From a virus: a DNA stretch of 25,030 bases. The position numbers and the translations under genes were made by a program. The notes under the pieces were generated by a model. The model was not told the DNA's origin. It saw only the letters and a program-made list of their open reading frames with translations, and did no database searches. This document shows positions 1-7,283 of the stretch, one piece after another. How positions within the stretch are numbered: position 1 is the first letter of the stretch; the number at the start of each line of letters is the position of its first letter. The DNA is taken from IMG/VR virus record IMGVR_UViG_3300037119_005032, positions 1-25,030 of that record; one strand, given 5' to 3'.

Positions 1-38
1 GGGGAGGCGCCGCAGTTTCCCCGAATCTCTCTCCAAAC

Positions 39-1484
39 GTGCCGAATGCGCACCTATTCGACCCGGAGTCGCTGGTCGGTGCGTCGTGGTTGGCGGATCT
101 GTGCGACATTCCGCCGGATGCCGCCTGGCCGCGGTACATGACGCCGCCGCACCCGGACGCGGTCGGATCCTACGGGTTGGAGCTCGAGGAGTGGCTGCTG
201 GCCGAGCAGGGCGTCACGTTGCGGTGGTGGCAGCGGTTGGCGACCCGGCGCCAGCTGGAGCATGACGCGGCCGGGGAACTGGTGTGGGAGACGGTGATCG
301 ACTCGGAGTCCCGGCGGAGCGGCAAGTCGACCCGGCTGCGCGGGTTGGCGACGTGGCGGATGGCGCGGCAGGCGCTGTTCGGGGAGGTGCAGACGGTGAT
401 CCATACCGGTTCGGATATGGCGATCTGTCGGGAGATTCAGCGGGGGGTGTGGCGGTGGGCGGAGGAGGTGGCGGGGTGGTCGGTGACGCGGGCGAACGGG
501 AAGGAGGCGGTGGAGTCGCTGACCGGTGACCGGTGGCTGGTGCGGTCGCAGTCGGCGGTGTACGGCTACGACTGTTCGCTGGGTTTGGTTGATGAGGGTT
601 GGAATGTGCCGCCGGCGGTGGTGGATGAGGGGTTGGAGCCGGCGTTGTTGGAGCGGCGGATGCCGCAGTTGGTGTTGACGTCGACGGCGCATCGGCGGGC
701 GACGTCGTTGATGCGCCGCAAGATTGCGGCCGGCTTGGCGGGGATGGGTGAGGATTTCGCGACTTTGCTGATGCTGTGGGGTGCTGGCGCCAGTGATGAC
801 ATCGGCGATCCGGCGGTGTGGCGGGCGGCGTCGCCGCATTGGTCGGCGCATCGGTTGAAGTTGATCCGCGGCAAGTATGAGCGGGCGATGCGGGGTGAGG
901 CGGATCCGGATGCGGATGATTTGGATCCGGCGGAGGGGTTTAAGGCGCAGTATCTGAATGTGTGGCCGGAGCCGTCGGTGGCTCGGCCGGCGCCGGGTGA
1001 GCCGGTGTTCACGGCGGCTGAGTGGGCGGGGTTGGATGGGTATCGGCCGGGGCAGCCGCGGGTGGCGGCGGTGGAGGCCTGGTTTTCGCAGGGGGCGGCG
1101 TTGAGCATGGCGGAGCCGTTGCCGGATGGGCGGGTGGGGGTGTCGTCGGTGGCGTTTGGGGATGTGCCGTCGGCGGTGGGGGCGGCGCGGGCGGCGGGGA
1201 TTGGGGTGATTTTGGTGGGGAAGTCGTTGGCGGCGGGCGAGTTGGGGGTGGAGGGGGTGGGTGGGACGACGCGGCAGGCGGTGCTGGATTTGCGCCGGTT
1301 CGCCGACGATGGGGTGTTGGCGCATGACGGGTCGGCGGTGTTGGCGGAGCAGGCGTTGGGGTTGCGGGTGGCGGCGTCCTCGGATGGGCCGCGCCTGGTG
1401 TCGAAGGGTCGGGCGGATGCGGTGAAGTCGGCGGTGTGGGCGGTGGCTCGGGCGCGGGAGGTTGGGGCGCCGCAGATCTGGTGA
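39..1484 (+). CDS. terL: Terminase large subunit (DNA packaging ATPase/nuclease)
   Basis: This is the motor that pumps phage DNA into the prohead and cuts it. The N-terminal ATPase shows a Walker A-like SRRSGKST at residues 91-98, a Walker B LGLVDEGW at 181-188 (Asp-Glu pair) and a coupling motif LVLTSTAH at 211-218. The C-terminal part (about 330-480) fits the RNase H-like nuclease, with repeated small-residue/Asp strands, but I cannot assign its metal ligands with certainty. The length of 481 aa is normal for the family. The start is uncertain: GTG at 39 has no convincing Shine-Dalgarno, and the frame is open to base 1, so the gene may begin upstream. It heads the structural operon, directly before the portal gene. 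The call is secure; the 5' end is not. Confidence 0.93.
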   Translation: MPNAHLFDPESLVGASWLADLCDIPPDAAWPRYMTPPHPDAVGSYGLELEEWLLAEQGVTLRWWQRLATRRQLEHDAAGELVWETVIDSESRRSGKSTRLRGLATWRMARQALFGEVQTVIHTGSDMAICREIQRGVWRWAEEVAGWSVTRANGKEAVESLTGDRWLVRSQSAVYGYDCSLGLVDEGWNVPPAVVDEGLEPALLERRMPQLVLTSTAHRRATSLMRRKIAAGLAGMGEDFATLLMLWGAGASDDIGDPAVWRAASPHWSAHRLKLIRGKYERAMRGEADPDADDLDPAEGFKAQYLNVWPEPSVARPAPGEPVFTAAEWAGLDGYRPGQPRVAAVEAWFSQGAALSMAEPLPDGRVGVSSVAFGDVPSAVGAARAAGIGVILVGKSLAAGELGVEGVGGTTRQAVLDLRRFADDGVLAHDGSAVLAEQALGLRVAASSDGPRLVSKGRADAVKSAVWAVARAREVGAPQIW

Positions 1485-1512
1485 TTGTGGCGGGTTTGGG
1501 CGTAGTGTGTGC

Positions 1513-1533
1513 TTTGCCAGGTCGGCAAATTTT
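1513..1533 (+). terminator. Hairpin plus short T-run between terminase and portal
   Basis: Arms TTTGCC (1513-1518) and GGCAAA (1524-1529) are separated by five bases and followed by TTTT and a pyrimidine stretch. This resembles a weak rho-independent terminator or attenuator. It lies in the 73-base gap after terL, one of the larger gaps in an otherwise tightly packed operon. The stem is only 6 bp, so full termination is doubtful. Confidence 0.3.
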
Positions 1534-1557
1534 CCCCCTTTTGTGGAGGTTTGAGAA

Positions 1558-2931
1558 TTGCCGACTTTGAAGCCCAGGTTGAACACGACATCGGCGGAGA
1601 CGCGCGCCCGATATGCCCGGTCGTCGGGTGACATGTTGGTGAATGACCCGGACGGGTTCCCCAGCGATTTTCCGCCGGTGTGGTGGATGGGTTTGGATTC
1701 CGGCGGTGGTGCGTATCCGATCGGGCCGAACGGTCCGTGGGCGTCGCAGGGGCCGGCGTTGCCGGTGGTGACGCGCGCGACGGCGCTGATCACCGGTCCG
1801 TTGACGGCGGCACCGTTCCGGGTGTTGGAGCTCGGGTTCGGTGGGCAGCCGACGTATCGGCCGCGGTGGGTGACGGACCCGATGCTGCTGCGGCCGGACT
1901 CGAGATACGCCGGCGACGTGTATCCGGAGGTGGTGAAGCTCGGCAGGTCGGTGTTCTTCTCGTCGTGGATCCGGGACGCGATCTGGTGGGGGACGGGCGC
2001 GTTCTTGACCCAGATGGACGAGTCGGGTGGACCTTTGGCCGGCACGTTGCGGAACGTGTCGGCGCAGATGCTGTCGACCGAACGTGACGAGAAGGGCGCG
2101 TTGCATTGGGTGCTGGGCGGCGACGGATCCGATGATCGGGCGGTGTTCGACCGGGACGGGTATCTCACTTTGGGGGCGGTCACGTATCGGCTGGTGACGT
2201 TGCGGAATCCGCATTCGCCGGTGGATGCGGAGGGGCATTCGATGGGGGTGTTCGAGGCGAACCCGGGCGCGTTCCGGCTCGCTGCGCAGGTCGACACGTA
2301 TGCGTCGGGGACGTTCCGGTCGGGGATTCCCGCGGGGTATTTGAAGGTCGACCAGACGATGAACTCGATGACCCAGGAGCAGGCCGACCAGTTGAAGACG
2401 CGGTGGATGGCTTCGCACGGCGGGGACCGGCGCTCGATTGCGGTGCTGAATGCGTTCACTTCGTTTGTGCCGTTGAATCTGTCGCCGGTCGATGCGGCGT
2501 TGGGTGAGGTGAAGCGGCTCAACATCGCCGACGTCGCTTTCGCGTTCGCCTTGGATCCGAACACTCTCGGCGCCGGTCTGCAAAACAGTGCGACGTACAA
2601 CACGCTGAAGGAAACCTGGCTCAACCACCGGGATTTCGGGCTCGCCCCGTGGCAGGCGGCGGTGGAGGACACGCTGACGGCGTTGATGCCGGGTACGCAG
2701 GGCGTGAAGGTGAATTTGGACGGGTTCGTCAATCCGCCGGCGAAGGAGCGGTTCGACGGCTACAAGGTGGCGATCGATTCGGGTGTGTTGACGGCGAACG
2801 AGTGCCGGGAGCTCGAGGGGTTGGCGCCGTTGCCGGAGCCGGTTGTGCCGCCGGCGTTGGAGTTGGTGCCGGAACCGGAGCCGGAGCCGGAACCCGAGGG
2901 CAGGAGGGCCCCAGCGTGGATGAGACGGTGA
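1558..2931 (+). CDS. Portal protein
   Basis: Predicted dodecameric portal that forms the DNA entry channel and docks the terminase. The assignment rests on position (directly after terL, before protease and capsid), length (457 aa) and the family's layout: an N-terminal wing region, a central stem, and a helical stretch with LNIADVAFAFALDPNTLG followed by an Asn-rich YNTLKETW segment, typical of HK97/SPP1-like portals. The start is TTG with GGAGG about nine bases upstream (near 1543-1547). The C-terminus ends in an acidic Pro-Glu repeat (PEPEPEPEPEG) encoded by tandem CCGGAG-type hexamers, probably a flexible tail. No MuF-type protein follows. Its last bases overlap the start of the next small gene. 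Confidence 0.88.
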   Translation: MPTLKPRLNTTSAETRARYARSSGDMLVNDPDGFPSDFPPVWWMGLDSGGGAYPIGPNGPWASQGPALPVVTRATALITGPLTAAPFRVLELGFGGQPTYRPRWVTDPMLLRPDSRYAGDVYPEVVKLGRSVFFSSWIRDAIWWGTGAFLTQMDESGGPLAGTLRNVSAQMLSTERDEKGALHWVLGGDGSDDRAVFDRDGYLTLGAVTYRLVTLRNPHSPVDAEGHSMGVFEANPGAFRLAAQVDTYASGTFRSGIPAGYLKVDQTMNSMTQEQADQLKTRWMASHGGDRRSIAVLNAFTSFVPLNLSPVDAALGEVKRLNIADVAFAFALDPNTLGAGLQNSATYNTLKETWLNHRDFGLAPWQAAVEDTLTALMPGTQGVKVNLDGFVNPPAKERFDGYKVAIDSGVLTANECRELEGLAPLPEPVVPPALELVPEPEPEPEPEGRRAPAWMRR

Positions 2932-3068
2932 GCACGCAGGTCGAGCCGCGGAGGCAGATGCCGGCGGGAACACCGGTGGTGAAGCGGATTCGGGGTTGTG
3001 CACCGTGCGAGGCGGCGCGTGCCGCGAGAGAGGCCGCCCGGGCGGCGAAAGAGGTGGGCAAGCCATGA
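2916..3068 (+). CDS. Small Cys-containing protein between portal and protease
   Basis: This 50-residue ORF starts at GTG 2916, eight bases after AGGAGG (2902-2907) lying inside the portal gene, and ends in an ATGA overlap with the protease start. An in-frame GTG at 2928 is an alternative. The protein is basic, with a single CxxC (GCAPCEA) followed by an Ala/Arg-rich amphipathic helix (AARAAREAARAAKEV). I do not recognise a family. The strong ribosome site and overlaps on both sides argue that it is real. It may be a minor head component or assembly factor; that is inference from position only. Confidence 0.65.
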   Translation: MDETVSTQVEPRRQMPAGTPVVKRIRGCAPCEAARAAREAARAAKEVGKP

Positions 3069-3652
3069 CCGACACGTTGCTCCTGGTCGACCCGGAGAAG
3101 ACCTACACCCGGGCCGCGGCGACCGTCGAGGATGTTGACGTCGACGCCGGCATCGTCGAAGCCAAGCTGGTCCCGTACGAGGTTGAGGCCCGCATCGGCG
3201 AAGGGCTGCACGAGATTTTCACCCGGGCCGCGTTCGCGGCCGCGGTTGGTAACCCGTCGCGGGTGAAGGTCACCGATCAGCAACATAATCGGGCCGTGAA
3301 CATCGGCATGGCGGTCGAGTTGCGCGACGAACCCGACGGGCTGTACGGGAAGCTGAAGATCGCCGACACCACCGCCGGCCGGGACGTGCTCACCCTGCTC
3401 CGGGAAGGCGTGTTGGAGGAGTTGAGCGTCGAGTTCCGGCCGATGGCCCGCCGGTTCGCCGTGCACCGCCGCGCCGCCGACGACATGCTGATCCGCCACG
3501 ACAAGGCCGAGCTGGTCGGGGTGTCCCCGGTCGGCGCCGGCGCGTACGGCGACCAGGCGCGGGTGCTGTTGGTGCGGAACGCGGAGCGGGAACGGGCCCG
3601 GGAGAAGGCGATGGCCTACCTCGACAGTCTGGTCGCCGGTCCGGTACGCTGA
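3065..3652 (+). CDS. Prohead (capsid maturation) protease, HK97/S78 type
   Basis: This serine protease trims the capsid protein delta domain during head maturation. At 195 aa it has family length. A likely catalytic His lies in DQQHNR (H74) and the Ser in EELSVEF (S121), with the expected 40-50 residue spacing; the downstream KAELVGVSPV segment also matches the family. The ATG at 3065 overlaps the previous stop (ATGA). It precedes the capsid gene, as in HK97-like phages. The Arg/Glu-rich C-terminus (ERERAREKAM) could act in scaffolding. After its TGA the same frame stays open for 33 codons, see findings. Confidence 0.9.
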   Translation: MTDTLLLVDPEKTYTRAAATVEDVDVDAGIVEAKLVPYEVEARIGEGLHEIFTRAAFAAAVGNPSRVKVTDQQHNRAVNIGMAVELRDEPDGLYGKLKIADTTAGRDVLTLLREGVLEELSVEFRPMARRFAVHRRAADDMLIRHDKAELVGVSPVGAGAYGDQARVLLVRNAERERAREKAMAYLDSLVAGPVR

Positions 3653-3828
3653 CCGGGACAAGTTGGTGCGGGTGAACCCCCGGACCGTGCTGCCCAGTTG
3701 GACTCCCTGGTCCATGCGGCTCCGCCCCGTAGGTGGGCGCGGCCAACGCGCTAAGGCTCCGGACGGGCACGGATACTGCGGCCACTCTCCTCCGCCGTTC
3801 GATCATTCGAGCGTGCCAGGAGGCCGCC
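3653..3828 (+). other. Gap between protease and capsid genes
   Basis: This 176-base stretch is unusual in a packed operon. It shows no convincing promoter hexamers and no hairpin with a T-run. In the protease frame the sequence is open from 3653 to a TAA at 3752-3754. The capsid ribosome site (AGGAGG, 3818-3823) lies at its end. It could be a leader that raises capsid translation, or the remnant of a longer protease C-terminus. Confidence 0.4.
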
Positions 3829-4995
3829 ATGAACAACACCGTTCTTGACCAGCGCATCGCCGAGCGTGACCAGTGCATCTCCGCTGCCAGGGCGATGGCC
3901 GAGTCGGAAGATTTCAACCCTGAGGATTCAACGTTCCTCGATTTGCAGACTCGCGCCACCGAGCTTGACAATCGGGTCGCATCACTGACCAGGCTGCTCG
4001 AGCAGCAGGCCAACGCCGACGTACTGGACGCCAAGTTCGCCAAGGCGAACCAGCAGCAACGCAAAACCCAGGACCGGCAGCAGCTGCAGACCCGCGAGTC
4101 GTGGGGTGAGATGTTCATCCGCTCCGCCGAGTTCACCAGCTACCGCGGCCGCGGCACCTCAGCCCAGTACGAGCTCGACACCGAGCAGGTGCAGACCCGG
4201 GCTTTGCCGACCGGCGTCGCCGACCTGGTCGCCGCCGGGTTCAAGGGTGCCCCGTATCAGGCCGACACGTCGGCCCCGGCCGCGCCGACTCCGTTGATGA
4301 ACAACGTCACCCAGATCCAGGTGTCCGGTAACAGCCTGGAGTACATCGCCTGGTCGAAGAAGGCCGGTGGGGCGACGAAGGTGGCGGAGAAGGCGGCCAA
4401 GCCGTCCGCCGAGTGGGGGCCGACGGTCACCCCGTCGACGCTCGACAATTTCGCCGTCTACACCCAGCTGACCCGGCAGATGATCGAGGATTTCCCAGCG
4501 GTCCGGTCTCTGATCGACAACGAGTTGCAGCGGGACGTGGCGCGCGCCGAGGAGGCCGACGCGGCGGCGGTGCTGGCTGCGGCATCGGCCACCATTCCGG
4601 ACGCGTCGAACGCTGATCTGCTCTCCGCTATCCGGATGGGCATTGCGACGGTTGAGGGCGCCGGGTATACCCCGACTGCGGTGCTGCTGAACCCGGCGGA
4701 CTGGGCGGCGCTGGACATCTCGGTGTTCGCTGCCACCGCCTACGGGCCGACGGTCGGTCAGTCGTTCTGGGGGCTGACCCCGATCCCGTCGAGCACGCAG
4801 GCTGTGGGTACCGCGGTGGTCGGTGACTTCCGGTCGGCGATCCATCACTACTACCGGTCGTCGATCTCGCTGTACATCACCGACTCGCATGCGGACACGT
4901 TCTTGTCGAATGTGTTCACTCTGCTGGCGGAGCGCCGGTCGAAGACTGTGGTGGTGCGGCCGCAGGCCCTGGTCGAGGCGAAGAAGACGCCGTGA
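3829..4995 (+). CDS. Major capsid protein, HK97 fold
   Basis: This 388-residue protein forms the icosahedral shell. Residues 1-100 are helical and charged (coiled coil with LDNRVASLTRLLEQQ), matching the HK97 delta domain that scaffolds assembly and is then cleaved by the protease upstream. The rest fits the HK97 fold: the TRALPTGV strand, a long spine helix around RSLIDNELQRDVARAEEADAAAV, and the C-terminal ADTFLSNVFTLLAERR segment common in actinophage capsids. ATG 3829 is chosen because AGGAGG lies six bases upstream; the frame continues upstream to 3733 without a better site. The next gene overlaps by GTGA. Confidence 0.92.
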   Translation: MNNTVLDQRIAERDQCISAARAMAESEDFNPEDSTFLDLQTRATELDNRVASLTRLLEQQANADVLDAKFAKANQQQRKTQDRQQLQTRESWGEMFIRSAEFTSYRGRGTSAQYELDTEQVQTRALPTGVADLVAAGFKGAPYQADTSAPAAPTPLMNNVTQIQVSGNSLEYIAWSKKAGGATKVAEKAAKPSAEWGPTVTPSTLDNFAVYTQLTRQMIEDFPAVRSLIDNELQRDVARAEEADAAAVLAAASATIPDASNADLLSAIRMGIATVEGAGYTPTAVLLNPADWAALDISVFAATAYGPTVGQSFWGLTPIPSSTQAVGTAVVGDFRSAIHHYYRSSISLYITDSHADTFLSNVFTLLAERRSKTVVVRPQALVEAKKTP

Positions 4996-5213
4996 GCGCC
5001 GACGGTAAGCGTAAGGAGTTCCCGCCTCCGGTGATGCCGTTCACCGGGGATGTGGATGCGGTTGAGCCTCCCACGGTGGAGACGGTGGGGCCGTTGGTCG
5101 ACTCGGTCGATTCCGAGGTGCCGATTGTTGAGCCGGTTGCGCCGGTCTTCGACGTCGACGCTCCGGAGGAGAAGCCGGCAGCAAAGACACCCCGGAAGTC
5201 TGAGTCGTCGTGA
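4992..5213 (+). CDS. Small Pro/Val/Glu-rich protein downstream of capsid
   Basis: This 73-residue acidic ORF overlaps the capsid stop (GTGA at 4992-4995) and the next start (GTGA at 5210-5213). It is low-complexity, with repeated VEP/VDS/EVPIVEP segments and a basic Lys/Arg C-terminus, and is probably disordered. I recognise no domain. Coupled overlaps at both ends support it as a real gene. Short proteins of this character are common next to capsid genes in actinophages and may decorate or assist the head; no sequence motif proves this. Confidence 0.6.
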   Translation: MSADGKRKEFPPPVMPFTGDVDAVEPPTVETVGPLVDSVDSEVPIVEPVAPVFDVDAPEEKPAAKTPRKSESS

Positions 5214-5551
5214 CCGTCCCGGACCTGGCCGACGTGAAGAGCTGGCTGGGTTTGGAGCCTGACGACCTCGACGACGACGTAGTGCTGCAGGAGTCGCTGG
5301 ACGCGGCCCTGCAGCAGCAGGCGCTGGTCGTGGTCTATCCGTTGGACGTGTTCGCGGATCCGGTGTTCACCGCCGATCTGCGGGAGGCGGTGTTCCTGCG
5401 GACGCAGCGGTTGGCGGCCCGCCGGAACTCCCCGGAGGGGATTGTCGGGTTGTCCGGCATCGGCGGGGACTTCGTGTCGGCGCGGGTGCCGGCTTATGAC
5501 TCCGATGTGGGTTCGCTCGAGGCGCCGCACCGGAAGATCCCGGTGGCCTGA
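5210..5551 (+). CDS. Head-tail adaptor (connector) protein
   Basis: This 113-aa protein probably binds under the portal ring. It has an N-terminal helical region (LADVKSWLGL, LQESLDAALQQQALVVVYP) and a central helix with LREAVFLRTQRLAARRNSPEG. The C-terminus (ARVPAYDSDVGSLEAPHRK) matches the pattern typical of gp6/gp15-like adaptors of actinophages. It starts at GTG 5210, overlapping the previous stop, and sits in the expected place after the capsid. No separate head-closure gene is seen between it and the tail terminator. Confidence 0.75.
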   Translation: MTVPDLADVKSWLGLEPDDLDDDVVLQESLDAALQQQALVVVYPLDVFADPVFTADLREAVFLRTQRLAARRNSPEGIVGLSGIGGDFVSARVPAYDSDVGSLEAPHRKIPVA

Positions 5552-5552
5552 G

Positions 5553-5951
5553 ATGGCTGTCACCGCCGTCCAGGCCGTCGACGTCAGCCAGGTGCTCGCT
5601 ACCCTCCTGGCCGACGTCGACGGACTGCGGGTCGAATGGTTCGTTTCCGACAAGTCGCGGCCGCCGGTCGCGGTGATCGGGCTGGCCGCCATCGACTGGC
5701 AGGACCCGGATGCCGGGTTCTGTTTCGGCACGTTCGAGGTTCCGGTGACGATCATCACCGCCCGCAGCAACGACCGCGACGCCCAACTGGAGCTGTCCCG
5801 GCTGGTCCGGGATGTGGCGAACGCGTTGAACACGGCTGGGGATGTGCCGGGGGTGTTCAGCATCGATTTGCTTGACGCCCGCCCGACCATCGCAACCATT
5901 TCCGGGCAGGAGCTGCCCGGCTATCTCGTGCGCGTCCGAGTGCGCGCCTAA
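5553..5951 (+). CDS. Tail terminator-like / neck protein
   Basis: This 132-residue protein lies between the adaptor and the tail tube gene, where siphoviruses encode the tail terminator (gpU-like) that caps the tail and joins it to the head. It shows an alpha/beta pattern: an N-terminal helix (VSQVLATLLADVD), strands around the FEVPVTIITARSN segment, a helix (LELSRLVRDVANALN) and a C-terminal strand LPGYLVRVRVRA. ATG at 5553 follows the previous stop by one base, with no strong ribosome site, which suggests coupling. The assignment rests on position and fold pattern; head closure is the alternative. Confidence 0.65.
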   Translation: MAVTAVQAVDVSQVLATLLADVDGLRVEWFVSDKSRPPVAVIGLAAIDWQDPDAGFCFGTFEVPVTIITARSNDRDAQLELSRLVRDVANALNTAGDVPGVFSIDLLDARPTIATISGQELPGYLVRVRVRA

Positions 5952-5967
5952 GCACAGGAGGAAAGAA

Positions 5968-6381
5968 GTGGCGACACTGCTGAAGACGCTGAAGCTGCAG
6001 CTCGGTTCGGGTCCGACCGCGGCCCAGTTCGAATGCCAGCTGAACCGCGCCGAGGTGACCGATGAGCCGTCGACGGAGGAGGCGCAAACGTTCTGCGGAA
6101 CCGAAACGTTCTCGACGTCGGCGTACAAGCTGAACCTGGGCGGCTTCCAGGACTGGACCGATGTGGATGGGGTGTGCGCGATCATCCATCAGGCGTATGT
6201 CGCCGACCCGGTGCAGGAACTCGACTACGAGGTGGCGCTGGGTTCGCCGGCGGCGGCGTGGCGGTCGGGGCAGTGCAAACCGACCTCCGATGTGCCGTTC
6301 GGTGGCACGGCGGGTTCCCCGTTGGCGTTCGAGCAGGTGCTGGACTGCACCGGGCGGCCGGACGAAGTGGCGCTTGCCTGA
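5968..6381 (+). CDS. Major tail (tube) protein
   Basis: This 137-aa protein has a very strong ribosome site (AGGAGGAAAG, seven bases before GTG 5968), as expected for a highly expressed virion protein. It comes immediately before the frameshifted chaperone genes, which is the usual place of the tail tube gene in siphoviruses. The sequence is beta-rich, with segments such as AQFECQLNRAEVT and AYKLNLGGFQDWTD and a terminal FEQVLDCTGRPDEV. It is shorter than many tube proteins and has no Ig-like extension. The stop overlaps the next ATG (TGATG). Confidence 0.78.
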   Translation: MATLLKTLKLQLGSGPTAAQFECQLNRAEVTDEPSTEEAQTFCGTETFSTSAYKLNLGGFQDWTDVDGVCAIIHQAYVADPVQELDYEVALGSPAAAWRSGQCKPTSDVPFGGTAGSPLAFEQVLDCTGRPDEVALA

Positions 6382-6716
6382 TGTCTGCTTTGCGGCAGAA
6401 GATGCGGCTCACCTACAAGGTGGACGGCGTCGAACAGGAGGTTGTTGTCGAGCACACCGGCTCCGATGTGCTCGCCTGGGAGGAGGAGACCGGCAAAAGC
6501 GCGCTGACCGACGACACGTCGATTTTGATGAAGACCTGGATCGCTCACCATGCCGCTGTCGCCCAGGGTCAGATCAACGGCGACCTGAAGGAGTTCGAGG
6601 CGTTCAAGAAGGTTTTCCTTGACGCTGAGGGGGTCCGCGACGAGGGCCCTACCGGGCCGACCGGGCGCGGTCGGGGTTCGCGGAAGACTCCTGGGGCGAG
6701 CTCCTCTGCCGGCTGA
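6381..6716 (+). CDS. Tail assembly chaperone G (unshifted product)
   Basis: This 111-residue protein is the short form of the tail chaperone pair that binds the tape measure during tail assembly. It begins at ATG 6381, overlapping the tail tube stop. Residues 1-85 have the compact mixed fold of actinophage G proteins (MRLTYKVDGVEQEVVVEHTG, then DVLAWEEETGKS and a helix FKKVFLDAEG). The tail after residue 90 (GPTGPTGRGRGSRKT) is low-complexity. The position between the tube and the tape measure, plus an in-phase slippery heptamer at 6644-6650, supports the call. Confidence 0.85.
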   Translation: MSALRQKMRLTYKVDGVEQEVVVEHTGSDVLAWEEETGKSALTDDTSILMKTWIAHHAAVAQGQINGDLKEFEAFKKVFLDAEGVRDEGPTGPTGRGRGSRKTPGASSSAG

Positions 6717-6808
6717 GTATCCGCACCGGCATCCCGCCGTCGGTGCTCGCCGCCGAAGGTGAGGATGTGGTTTTTACGCTGATCGACCTGCTGACCAGGA
6801 AGGAGTGA
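6381..6808 (+). CDS. Tail assembly chaperone GT, made by -1 frameshift
   Basis: The long form reads frame 0 from 6381 to 6650, then shifts back one base and continues from codon TAC at 6650 to TGA at 6806-6808, adding 52 codons. The extension contains EDSWGELLCRLSIRTGIPPS and ends in FTLIDLLTRKE, the usual pattern of the T domain (Trp-x-Glu-Leu-Leu; IPPS; IDLL). The T frame has no start codon or ribosome site of its own, and it ends two bases before the next ATG. G:GT ratio control by frameshifting is well established for lambda-like and actinophage tails. Confidence 0.82.
6644..6650 (+). other. Programmed -1 ribosomal slippery site GGGCCCT
   Basis: The heptamer fits X XXY YYZ exactly in the G frame (gaG GGC CCT), so both tRNAs can re-pair after a -1 slip. 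It lies near the end of the well-folded part of G, and the shifted frame is open to 6806. The downstream GC-rich stretch (ACCGGGCCGACCGGGC) can form local pairs that might stimulate pausing; no clear pseudoknot was worked out. Confidence 0.75.
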
Positions 6809-6809
6809 C

Positions 6810-7280
6810 ATGGCCGCCTCGGTGACGATCGCAGGCTTGGATCCTCTTCTGGCCCGGATCACCGGGATTAGGGGCGGGCAGCTGCAGAAGGACCTGGTCG
6901 ACAACCTGCACAAGGCGGCGTCGCCGATCCGCGCCGAGATGGCGGCGGCCACGTTCACCCCGATTCAGCGGCGGGCGATGGGATCGGTGGATGTGAACAA
7001 GATCGGCGACGGTATCGACGCCAACGGCGGCCGCGGCGGCAACCTGGGTGCGGTGCTGTTCGCCGGCGCTGAGTTCGGCGGCCGGAAGTCGAAGAAGGTT
7101 GTTTACATGTCCCGGTCGCCGCTCGGCCGGGCCTACTCGATTCGGCGCCGGACGACGATGCAGTTCCTGCCGCACCTGGGCCGCGAAGGCTACTTTTTTT
7201 GGCCGACGATGCGGGACTGGCTACCCAAGCTGCACAAGCAGGCCGTCGACATCGCGTCGAAGTCTCTCGGCGGGCGGTGA
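6810..7280 (+). CDS. HK97-gp10-like head-tail/tail protein
   Basis: This 156-aa protein starts at ATG 6810, two bases after the GT stop, with AAGGAG just upstream. It has an N-terminal helical half (LARITGIRGGQLQKDLVDNL, IRAEMAAATF) and a Gly-rich middle with GAVLFAGAEFGGRKSKK. The C-terminal half has RRRTTMQFLPHLGREGYFFWP and a final amphipathic helix. The FAGAEFG...QF.PH.GREGYFFWP pattern is typical of HK97-gp10-like proteins, which usually lie among the connector genes before the tail tube. Here it sits between the chaperones and the tape measure. It may be a neck or tail-completion protein; the family call is moderate. Confidence 0.6.
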   Translation: MAASVTIAGLDPLLARITGIRGGQLQKDLVDNLHKAASPIRAEMAAATFTPIQRRAMGSVDVNKIGDGIDANGGRGGNLGAVLFAGAEFGGRKSKKVVYMSRSPLGRAYSIRRRTTMQFLPHLGREGYFFWPTMRDWLPKLHKQAVDIASKSLGGR

Positions 7281-7283
7281 ATC

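Noticed and set aside
54-2732. 892-aa open frame on the minus strand across terminase and portal
   Set aside because: It is antisense to two firmly identified genes, and its translation is Arg/Pro/His-rich low-complexity sequence, the usual shadow of GC-rich third positions. The same holds for the long minus frames at 1009-3075 and 8202-9656.
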